64,000 nt of DNA from Adiantum capillus-veneris (lineage: Eukaryota; Streptophyta; Polypodiopsida; Polypodiales; Pteridaceae): positions 82,331,525 through 82,395,524 of the forward strand of contig CM043958.1 in the NCBI GenBank assembly GCA_014529385.2. The letters run 5' to 3'. Position numbers and translations under genes: made by a program. Within the stretch, counting starts at the first letter, position 1. Every line of letters starts with the position of its first letter. Positions 55,177 to 64,000 of this stretch are shown piece after piece. The notes beneath the pieces were generated by a model, which saw only the letters and a program-made list of their open reading frames with translations, ran no database searches and was not told the origin of the DNA.

Positions 55177-55916
55177 AATTGCAACTCAACAAAAATTTGC
55201 AAAAAACATGCAGACATTGGCAAATTTAAGTAAATTTTGGTAGAATCCCCATAGATAAGTGACAATATATCAAATAAATTGTAGCAAAATCGCTATCAAT
55301 GCATAAATAGACTTGCAAGAAACATCCAACACAGTCTCCTCTATATGAGGATCAAGATGTCAACTCAAATACACATCCAAACCCCTCTCAAAGCGCAAAC
55401 CAATTCATAAAGGGGATAAATGTGCATAAACTGATCACAATCCAATCATAACGACTACCAACACGACATCAAATAGCACGTATCCCTCTCTTTACATTGC
55501 CTATGGTGAGGGCACAAAATGGGGGATTCTAACTACATGTATCACCAAAATTTTCTCATACATCCCAAAAGACCCAGCTCAATAAAACCTCACACGCGGC
55601 CCTATAAATTTCAAGCAAGACAAACACAATAGACCTTTGGATTGAGTCTTAGAAATGACCAAGTAACTTCCAAAAAAAGCCAAGAATGACTCCACACTAT
55701 ACAAGGGTAGTATTCTCAAATGACCAATTAGTAACTCCCCAAACAAGCCAAGAATGGCTCCACACTATCCTACAAGGGAAATATCCTCAATTCAACCTAC
55801 ATAAATCAAAGAATGCGCTCAAACAAGCACCAAATAGTATGCAAGCAGTAACTCAACAATCTCAATAGGGAATCACTCTCAAGAGACAAAAAAAAACTCA
55901 AAAGTACACGATATAC
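55177..55916. other. Unassigned region with weak local repeats
   Basis: Probably the leader of fragment I at first. CAAGAATG(A/G)CTCCACACTAT recurs near 55682 and 55750. No gene seen. Confidence 0.35.
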
Positions 55917-56069
55917 TGTTCGACAAGGGGAACTAGAACCTAGGAGTCCACCACCCAACCACCCACTATATAGCATAGCCCCTGGTCCTTTGCCCTAGTT
56001 GGACTCCCTTTCCACACTGCCTAGCCTGGCCCTGCCCTTGTCTAGTCCGGCCTTGCCGGTGTCCTGACA
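55917..56069 (-). repeat. Short LTR (about 153 bp), same family as element K
   Basis: On the plus strand it runs TGTTCGACAAGGGGAACT...GTCCTGACA and is followed by TTACTCCCCCCTT, the same PPT context as element K (56070-56082). It shares GGGGAACT, an ACTATATAG box and CCCTTG(G/T)-type stretches with K's LTR. A partner LTR is not visible. Confidence 0.6.
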
Positions 56070-56097
56070 TTACTCCCCCCTTAAGAAGAGTTTTCAT

Positions 56098-56650
56098 CCT
56101 TTCAAAGGCCCACTTAATGAAGGTGATTGAATTATTGAATGAAAAGATTAGTATGGATATCTTGGAGCTTGCTTGTAATCCATATTCAAACAGGTGGTTC
56201 ATAGTACCAAAGAAAAATTGGAGCTTTGAGGTGTATGCAAGATATACAGCTGGAGAACAAAGTAACTATTAAGAATTTTGGTACATAACCAATTGTGGAT
56301 GAGTTTGTTGAAGCTTTTGAAGGGAGAGAAATTTATTCTATGGGAGATCTTTACTCTAGATATGATCAATTCCAATTGGATGGATAACAGGGATTTCACA
56401 ACTATGAAGACACCTTTGGGTTTGGTAAGGATGTGTACCTTGTATCAAGGAGTAAGTAACTCAGCTGCACACATGATGAATGGGATGAACAAAGTCCTTC
56501 ATGACTTCATAACACAGGTTACTATGCCTTTTCTTGATGATGTACCTATAAAAGGGTGTGAAGAAGAGGCCAAGGATGAGAATGTATTTGAGAGGGTGTA
56601 CGTAAATGAAATCCCTGGTTATGTTTTTTTATATACCCTAGACATATGAG
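56098..56650 (+). pseudogene. Gypsy RT fragment, inverted relative of H
   Basis: Plus-strand reading gives SKAHLMKVIELLNEKI, NPYSNRWFIVPKKN, VDEFVEAFEGREIYSMGDLYS, TPLGLVRMCTLYQGVSNSAAHMMNGMNKVL and MPFLDDVPIKGC (FLDD intact). It carries the same extra base after the PKKN motif and the same GTGTATGCAAGATAT variant as H, so the two are closely related and lie in opposite orientation about 2.6 kb apart. Confidence 0.8.
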
Positions 56651-56943
56651 GTGCTAGCAAGAATACAAATCCTTCACATTGTTGCAACTTTGAAAGAGCA
56701 TTACTAGTAAAAGTCTCCTACTATTTAAGGCATTCCAAAAGCATATTCTTCATCTATAGATTCTCTTGGATTTACAATTAGGCATAAAATCAGTAAAAAA
56801 TGTTCAAAAGAATATAAGGTAAATTATGAAAAATTGATAAGAGTAGTAATGATAACGTATAAGGCTATAATGACATCCTCATTAGTTAATCCACTATAAG
56901 CCGCAAAAGGACACGTGATTTGTGAACTGAATGCATAGTTATC

Positions 56944-57332
56944 CAGAACGGGAACGGGGAACAAGAACGGGAGGGTCTGAAACGGGACGAGAACGAGGAT
57001 GAGGAGGGGAGGCTTGAACGGTCGACTAAAGTAAGGCTTGAATTACCTCCATTCAGCTTAGTCCCAAATCAACCCCTAAACAACCCCAAAACTCCCTCCC
57101 AAACCTGCCCTCAAACAGCCCCAAATAAGTCCCCCAAGTAGCCCAAATCTGCCTCCAAATGCCTACTTTTTCCCATTCCACCTGGCGTTTCTCTGTTCCT
57201 CTCCCATTCCCGAACATCGTTTTGGTTACACCCCATTTCAGAACAACGTTTCATTTTTGACTCCATTTTGGAAACAGGACTCGTTTGGAACGCCGTTTCG
57301 GAACGCTTGTGTTGCGTTTAGCCCGTTCCCTG
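56944..57332. mobile_element. Possible non-autonomous hAT-like element
   Basis: The left end CAGAACGGGAACGGGG and the inverse of the right end, CAGGGAACGGGC, are similar; internal copies of GAACGGGA and CGTTTCGGAACG repeat the theme in both orientations. CAG ends and GGGAACGGG-type TIRs suggest a hAT relative. No matching 8-bp TSD was found, so this stays tentative. Confidence 0.4.
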
Positions 57333-57458
57333 TTACACTGACTGAAGGGCGTAATAAAGCAAGCCACCAATTCTTCTCCCTCCGTGCCTCCCTCCCTTCA
57401 AACACGATGCATGATTTGTGGACTGAAGGGACTCCCACAGGTAATGAAGCAAACCACC

Positions 57459-57493
<35 letters not shown>

Positions 57494-57960
57494 GTGTTAT
57501 ACATTTACACCAGAGACTGACTCGGTTTTTACAGAGGAGATCTATAGCCATCTATGCACAGCTGGTCCTGGCCTCTTAGTGGAGAAGTGCACCACTTTAC
57601 TGATTAAGACACTGCATGGTGCAGCATTAGAGGCATACCTACACTCAGTCGGGTTAGAGGTGACATTCTGGGAGCATGTCCTAAAATAGTTGGTATAATG
57701 AGTAGTGCAGAGAGATGAGAGCCCAGCTTCAGAGGGATCTTCTTTTAGGATTCATCACTTACAGACAGTCTTAGATTTCTTCGCGATGCCTTGTGCGACA
57801 AAAGAAACCAGCTTACTTGGCCTAGATGGAGCGAGACTTGTATCATCTGTTCTTGAGTAGAGACTTAGAAGAGGCATGGGGATTATTTAATGAGCACTCC
57901 CCTCCCCTAGTGATTACTTTCTCCTGATGTTTGGGGCCAGTATACGACATCGTTATATAC
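57333..57960. other. Unassigned spacer with a short CT array
   Basis: A (CT)n run is at 57463-57490. The frame around 57560-57690 (LIKTLHGAALEAYLHSVGL) looks gag-like in composition but I cannot assign it. Confidence 0.35.
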
Positions 57961-58963
57961 TGTGTCGTGCCATGGCACTACTATAATGTGAAACTAAAAT
58001 ATCTACCTCACTCTTTATGCTTTTATATGTGGGACCGAATGCTATAATGTACATAGTGTGATATATGCGAAAATAGATGCCACGATATAGTCATGCACAT
58101 ACCTTGCTGGCCGGGTAAGGCCCTAGACATGGCACTATGACATGCTTTTTCACATAAATATATACCTATTTTTCTTTAGAAATGTACAAATGTGAAGTGT
58201 ATCGAAGTGGCACACTCGTTTTGCCTAGAAAGTTCAATGCGGGCAATCTCGGCCAAAAATAGCAAGTTTCGTAAGCGGGCATAAAAGACGTGTCCAAAGT
58301 GCTTACCAAGTGGAAAAATGAGATTCAACATGAAATTTGAGCCCAATGGGATTTTCCCACAAATTTAGGGATTTTTCCTAGGCTGTTTGGACTTTTTACG
58401 GACAAAAAGGGGGCATTTTTGGGCTAAAAATGACCATAAAATGGTAAAAAATAGCCTACATATAGCTCATAATGCCACATCAACGATGTTGCAGTCATTG
58501 CCTAAGTTATATAGTAAATTTTAGAGCTAAGAATGAGCTCATTTGGGCACATGAGCAAGGAGATACAGCCATTCCTTTACAGGGTGCTAGTGCAGTCCCT
58601 TGCTGCTTCCACTACATGGTTGAGGCTATGAGGCCTCCAATTAGGGTTTCCCCTCCTCAAATAACTACTTAGGATTCTCCAATGAAGTACTGAAGCTTCC
58701 ATGAAATGGTCACAACGAATAATCGAAGCGTAAATTTAGGGTTTTTAAAAGGTCAAATGAGCACTACATTTGTGCAGTTGGGAGGCTACGCGTAATCTTC
58801 ACACACACAAGATTTTTGAGTTAATCTCAGTTCATTTTCAAAGTGGAGCTTTCATGGCTGGAGTTTTGTTCTTTTTTAGTGTGTTTTTGGTTTCAAATCA
58901 TCTACGCCTTGCTTGAATTTGCTATCCACGCTTTCCTAGTCGCACTGCACACTTCTTGACACA
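57961..58963 (+). repeat. Gypsy J 5' LTR
   Basis: From about TGTCGTGCCATGGC (57961-57963, exact base uncertain) to a CA near 58963. It shares long stretches with the 3' copy, such as AATGTGAAACTAAAATATCT. Confidence 0.75.
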
Positions 58964-58967
58964 TTTT

Positions 58968-58983
58968 TGGTGAACCCGACCCG
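58968..58983 (+). promoter_or_regulatory. Gypsy J primer binding site (tRNA not assigned)
   Basis: TGGTGAACCCGACCCG follows the LTR end by four T residues. It begins TGG as a tRNA CCA-end complement must, but is not the initiator-Met type; I cannot name the tRNA with confidence. Confidence 0.55.
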
Positions 58984-59045
58984 AAGTAGGCTAGGGTGAG
59001 GGTTCAGAAGATCCATTGAAGGTCTCAAAAAAAAGGTTTAAAGCT

Positions 59046-60629
59046 ATGGAGCAACAAGAGCAACAAGGGGTTCGGTTTGATCTAGTCACAATGCAAATGT
59101 TTCAAGCCTTTGCAGTGTTTATGCAGCATCAGCAAGCTGCGGAAAGGAGGGAGCTTTCCTCAATCAAAGCGCTTCAATCTGTAGTGAAGAAAATGGACCA
59201 ATTTTAAGTTAAAGATGTAACAAAGTATCTTTGTGGATATGTAAAGGAGATGGAGCTTCATCCAGTGCCCGAAGCAAAGATGGTGCAAAGTTTTGGACTT
59301 GCTATGGTCCCCGAGATCAGAGAGCATGTAAGGGGAATTAGAAATGAGCACGGGGCAACTTGGGAAGCATTCAAATTAGCCTTAAAAGAAGAGTATTTCA
59401 TGGAAGACTCTGAAAGGGTGACAAAGAGGACTTTAGAGTGGGTAGTTAGGCCAAAAGAGGGTCTTTCGCCTACGAAATTGCTAAGGGAATTTGAACGCCG
59501 ATATGATCAATTGTCAAGGACAAAAGAGGCTATGCTAAACTCGGAGAAGACATAGCACTTTTTGAAGGCCGCAGGTAAACAGATTCAAGAGAAGTTAGAG
59601 CTACTACTTGAGGATAAGGATGTGGAACATGGTTTGAAGACTAACTGGAATGAGGTTGAAGATGCAATTTCACTACTAGCTAAGCGACAACGACGGAGAG
59701 ACAAGATGATAGTTAACCCTACTCAATCCCCAAGCGTTCTTGAGAGTCCCATAATGCCTGTTATTGTGGTTCCAAAGAGTGACAAGTACAATCTAGATGA
59801 TACTGTCAAGGGAATGCAAGAGCTCAAGTTAAAGCTTACAAGTCTAGAAGCAAAGGGGCAACCATCAGGACAATCTCTAGGGCAAAGACCTCAAAACAGA
59901 GAAGTCTTTGTAAATAGATGCATATGGTGTGATAGTACTGACCATGGAAGGAGGGATTGTGAAAGTTTTAAAGATGCTTTGACAAAGGAGCTTGTTTTCT
60001 TTAAAGATGGAAAAATTCACTTAAGTGAAACAGGTAAGCTCTTGGGAACAAACTTTGGCATAGGTGGGATGAAGAAGCTAGTTGAGGACATGGCTACTAG
60101 CCATGCCATCTCAATGGTTGAGACAGCTGCCTATGGGTTGAAGGTGGAGCCTATAAAGCAAAGAGGAGTCAAGGTTAGAGAAGAAGCATCTAATGGTATT
60201 GGAGATCTATGGTCATGCGCTATAGAATCTGATATGAAGGGTAAAATGACTACAGAGGTTCTACATGAAGCCGGAGACTGCATTAGGCTAGAAACAGGTT
60301 GGAACGACTCTGTAGATTCTTTGTGAGTGCATGTGAACATTGCCAAATGTCAAGAAAATGAGGTCATTGTCGAAGAGAAATGTAGGCGCGAGAATGGGGA
60401 TGAAGGGTCTTCAAAGCGAGCCATGAGGAGTGGAGGTAGAAATGACACAGTGCCTCCTAGATCTCCTTCCCCGCAACAGATGCCTATTCCCAAAGTGCAT
60501 ATGCAGGAAGCCTCTAAAGGAAAGAAGAAAGAAGCAATGAAAGCTAAAGCAAAGGGTCCGGACTACAAGATCCAATCCAATATAGAGGCAGCGACAGATC
60601 TCAAAAAGGTTCTGGAGAGAGGATTTTGA
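59046..60629 (+). pseudogene. Gypsy J gag
   Basis: The ATG at 59046 (MEQQEQQGVRFD) starts a single frame to 60629 with in-frame stops at 59205, 59553 and 60324. It contains a gag core (WEAFKLALKEEYF, LLREFERRYDQLSRT) and a CCHC knuckle CIWCDSTDHGRRDC near 59919. The retention of one frame implies point decay only. Confidence 0.8.
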
Positions 60630-61405
60630 ACAGCAAGGTGGAATTTACCTTGGGTGAAGTCCTTGGAATAACAAAGAGGGAGTTCCATGAAGAGATAATT
60701 GATATCATCAGGAGGAAGCGACAGTCTCTTACTAAATCTATCCATGTACAAGGTGAAGAAGAGACTTTAAATGCACAAGGAGTACAGGAGGTCTATGGTG
60801 AGCAAGGTGATCAAATTGTTGCTACATGCTACAAGTCTAGGGCAGGAGTAAAGCACATTCTCTTCTTGGATGATGAAGATGAAGCCGAGACCACTCACAA
60901 GAGTTACTACTTGAAGAGTCACTGGGAAAGAGAAACTACTGAGACCCTGGTAAAAGTGGGAGACTTAGAAGAGCCATTCATTGTGTTGATAGATCATGGG
61001 TCATAAATTAACCTCATGTCAAAGAGTCTTTATCAAAAACAAAAATGTCCAATTGATATAAATCATGGATGGATGATTCATGCAACAAAAAACTCATCAA
61101 GGGAGCTATACGGAGCTTGCCCAAATGTAAAGGTGACTATAGGGGACATGAAAGATGACCAAAATTTCTTTGTGCAGGAGATGTCTACATACCCTCTTAT
61201 CCTTGGGCAGCCACACATCACTACTACTCACATGGAAACCAAGGTAATGGACGATGGGTCAGCTTATGCTAGGATAAGGAGCAGGGATGGGAAGCGTGTA
61301 GTACAATTCCTTACTGTTTGTGTAGACCATGAAAGGAACCGTGAAGTTTTAGAGAGCAACCCTTGCCAAAGACAAACAAAGAATTCAAGGACTACAGGGA
61401 TATGA
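60626..61405 (+). pseudogene. Gypsy J protease region
   Basis: A second frame (shifted from gag) reads through PFIVLIDHGS*INLMSKSLY, a retropepsin-like site with DHG where D(S/T)G is usual, and a stop where Glu is expected between S and I (TAA near 61003). PLILGQPHITTTHMETK follows, matching the ILG(Q/R)P strand of the fold. Frame lost after 61405. Confidence 0.75.
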
Positions 61406-62290
61406 GGAGTTTTGGGCATGTACCATTGTACAACGGGATTGCAGTGGTACAAGAAGAGAAAAGTTCTCGCATGATGTATATGCAAAGGAGACGTTTTCTA
61501 CAGGTTTTGTAGGACTGACAGACTATGGATCTATTGCTTTTACAAGGTGTGAGGACTTAAATCGGGGTGAACGACAACATGTAAATAGTGTACAAAGAGG
61601 TTTGAAGATGAATGGTTTTCTAGAAGATAGTGAATGCATTGCAGGTGTGTTTGATGAGTGCTCATTTGTGGATACTATGCAAGACTTGGAGTCTTTAGTG
61701 GATTGCGATTTGCATATGGGAAGTGAGTTCATGAAAGTATGCTCAATAAAAATGTACAAAGTTATTGAGATTTTAAAAAATTCTCAAGGTGTTGATGTAC
61801 GAGTGGAGACCAAGTACAAGTCTGTGGCAAAGAAAGTGAAACCAGTGGCATTACCTCTACCAAAAGACTGTACGGATAAGATGGATGAAGCTGCTTTGCA
61901 ACCTAGTCTTTGTGAGCCAAGCAAGATTTGACATAAGTTCAAACAAAATTCTTTGAAGGAGTTAAAGGTTGGTTGCGAGAACAGTTTGACAAAAGTTGAA
62001 AAGATATGCTTTGAAGACATGCATGCCAAACACGGAAAGATTTTGCATTTGAGCCGCATGAAATAGGGTGTGTTGATCCATCCATTGTTGCTCCTATGGT
62101 GATCTTCACTATCCCTCATGGACCTTGGAACTTGAGACCTTTTCTAGTTTCAAAGGCCCATTTGCCAAACCTCATTGAATTGCTTAATGAAAAGATCAAG
62201 ATGGGTATCTTTTAGCCTTCTTGTGCTCCGTATTCAAATAGGTGTTTCACAGTTCCAAAGAAAAATGGTTCTTTATGCTTTATTTAGGAT
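61406..62290 (+). pseudogene. Gypsy J linker between protease and RT
   Basis: A partly open stretch (61602-61931) contains KYKSVAKKVKPVALPLPKD, typical of the segment before RT. The RT entry (IGVSQFQRK, frame-shifted) and a stop near 62286 lie directly before the next frame. Confidence 0.6.
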
Positions 62291-63130
62291 ATGCAATCTG
62301 TAAATAAGGTGACAATCAGAAATGTGGGTACAGGGCTAGTTGTAGATGAATTTGCAGAGGCATTTGTAGGAAGGGCGATATACTCGATGGGAGATTTGTA
62401 CTCAGGGTATGATCAGTTCCAACTAGCAATGGAAAGCAAGGACCTGACTACCATGAGGACACCTTTGGGCCTGGTAAGGATGTGCACCTTACCTCAGGGA
62501 GCAACTAATTCAGTTGCACATATGATGAATTGTAGAACAAAGTCCTTCGTGACCATACCTCAAACTACAATGCCTTTCCTGGATGATGTGCCAATCAAAG
62601 GATGTGATGTAAGTGATATAGATGTGTCTTTGGACTCAATGGGGTGTCGCAAGTATGTGGAAAACCATATCAATGATTGTGATAAGATCTTGTCAAGGTT
62701 GGAAAAAGTGAACCTTACCTTGTCTGGCCAAAAGTCAGTGTTTGGTGTGAATGAAGTCCTTATTGTAGGACATATGTGTGGGCCATATAGTAGAAGGCCT
62801 TGTCCTGCAAAGATTGATGTAATTTAGAGAATGAAAGAGAAATGTATAAATTCCACTGAGGCTCGAAGGTTCTTGGGTGCATGCGTGTTTTATGTTATCT
62901 GGATTCCGCATTATGCACATGTAGCAGAGCCTTTGTATCAACTTTTGAGAAAGAACCAAAGGTTTCAATGGGAAGAAATTCATACACATGCCATGAGAAA
63001 ATTAAAGAAGTTGTTGCTTATGCCTCCAACTTTGAGGAAAGCAAACTATGAATGTGATCTAAAGCTATTGAGGAAGGTGCTCGGGTGTTGGTGTATGATA
63101 GCAGTCTTGACAACCAGCATTCAACAATAA
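62291..63130 (+). pseudogene. Gypsy J reverse transcriptase and RNase H start
   Basis: VNKVTIRNVG, YSMGDLYSGYDQFQL, LPQGATNSVAHMMN and MPFLDDVPIKGC (intact catalytic pair, near 62575) define the RT palm; VLIVGHMCGPYSRRP and ARRFLGACVFYVIWIPHYAHVAEPLYQLLRK define thumb and connection. A stop at 62825-62827 and a break in RNase H near 63060 end it. Closest relatives in the window are H and the 56.1-kb fragment. Confidence 0.85.
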
Positions 63131-63470
63131 GAAATATTTGAAAGAGGTGGTTTGATACTTATGTGGTTCAGCATGTACATGGGAATGAAACTTATCCCTT
63201 GCATGAATTGGATGAGACAAAAACAAAGATTCCCATCGCAGGGAAAAGAATCAAGTTATTCAAAAAGAAGAGGTGATACAGATCCCTTTGATTCATAGGA
63301 AAGTCAGAATGAAGGCTCTGATGAAAGTGTTATGTATGTGGATGAAGAACAAGACAATGATGCATTAGATTTTGTTGAAAGCAATGATGAAATCGACATG
63401 TATGTGGACTTAAATGAAGACTGAACCTACAAAAGATATATGTGGCACATGCCGGAGGATGTGTAGGTTT

Positions 63471-63482
63471 ATAGGGGGTGGA
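63471..63482 (+). promoter_or_regulatory. Gypsy J polypurine tract
   Basis: ATAGGGGGTGGA directly before TGTCATCATG. Confidence 0.7.
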
Positions 63483-64000
63483 TGTCATCATGTTCATAAT
63501 GTGAAACTAAAATATCTACCTCACTCTCAATGCTTTTATCATGTGGGACCAAATGCTATAATGTACATAGTGTGATATATGCGAAAATAGATGCCACAGA
63601 TGCAGTTGTGTAAATACCTTGCCGGGAGGGCGAGGCCCTAGACGTGGCACTATGACATGATTTTTCACATAAATATATACCTATTTTTCTTTAGAAATGT
63701 ACAAATGTCAAGTGTATCAAAGTGGCACGCTCATTTTGCCTAGAAAGTTCAATGCGGGTAATCTCGGCCAAAAATAGCAAGTTTCATACGCAGGCATGAA
63801 AGATGTGTCCAAAGTGCTTACCAAGTGTAAAAGTGAGGTTCAACATGAAATTTGAGCCCAATGGGATTTTTCCACAAATTTAGGGATTCTTTCCAGCTCG
63901 TTTGGGCTTTTTACGGGCAAAAAGGGGAAATTTTTGGGCTGAAAATGGCTAAAAATGGCCATAAAATGGTAAAACATAGCCTAAAAATAGCTCAAAATTC
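63483..64000 (+). repeat. Gypsy J 3' LTR (partial)
   Basis: Begins TGTCATCATGTTCATAATGTG and matches 57963-58480 with scattered differences up to the window edge. Confidence 0.85.

Larger units (their letters stand above)
57961..64000 (+). mobile_element. Ty3/Gypsy element J (3' LTR truncated by window end)
   Basis: A 5' LTR of about 1 kb matches 63483-64000. A PBS-like TGGTGAACCCGACC follows at 58968, then gag, protease, RT and RNase H in one orientation, and a purine tract ATAGGGGGTGGA abuts the 3' LTR. The integrase is missing: coding sequence jumps from RNase H (about 63130) to the pol C-terminus near 63170-63270. Confidence 0.85.

Overview
This is a eukaryotic, almost certainly land-plant, nuclear window made nearly entirely of transposable elements. 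The evidence is initiator-Met-tRNA-type primer binding sites, Ty1/Copia and Ty3/Gypsy polyproteins, an L1-like LINE pair, a Helitron with a plant-type Rep domain, and very long GA/CT microsatellites. The density and decay suggest a large, repeat-rich genome; a fern or other seed-free plant is my guess from the flavour of the proteins, and I cannot prove it. I see no tRNA, rRNA, CRISPR array or convincing single-copy host gene.

Layout, left to right. 0.3-4.2 kb: a long open reading frame (878 aa, acidic linker and coiled coil) plus a broken second frame, directly upstream of a polypurine tract and the start of an LTR; no pol is present. 4.7-6.8 kb: a decayed LINE (copy A) ending in a small hairpin and an ATCT/CT tail. 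7.0-15.0 kb: a second LINE (copy B) whose ORF1 is split by a structurally complete Copia element (C, 7415-12601, 322-bp LTRs, TSD ATAGA); copy B ends with the same hairpin followed by (CT)46. 15.3-16.3 kb: giant GA arrays and short tandem repeats. 16.3-21.9 kb: a minus-strand, essentially non-coding LTR element (K) with 142-bp LTRs, PBS, PPT and TSD CTTGC. 21.9-26.5 kb: repeats and a small coiled-coil ORF.

26493-48569 is one nested retrotransposon complex. The outer element is a minus-strand Gypsy (G; LTRs of about 1.8 kb; TSD TGGTA at 26488 and 48570). Its left LTR was hit by a 2.78-kb TG...CA insertion (E, TSD GAAGC; the right LTR preserves the empty site). Its leader was hit by a minus-strand Copia (D, 35964-46628), and D's pol was hit by a plus-strand Copia (F, 37746-43288, TSD TGTGC) that still has a continuous 1326-codon reading frame. 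LTR divergence judged by eye agrees with the nesting order (G oldest, then D, then F).

Right of G lies a decayed Helitron Rep region (48.7-51.4 kb), cut off by a minus-strand Gypsy fragment (H), then a minus-strand Copia fragment (I), a short LTR, an inverted relative of H, a hAT-like small element with GGGAACGGG ends, and from about 57.96 kb a plus-strand Gypsy (J) with a 1-kb LTR, broken gag-pol, no integrase, and a 3' LTR that runs off the window.

No cooperative cellular pathway is visible. The coherent biology is the structure and relative history of the elements, several shared cis-acting ends (LINE hairpin, PPT-adjacent hairpin, short-LTR family), and two unassigned coiled-coil proteins.
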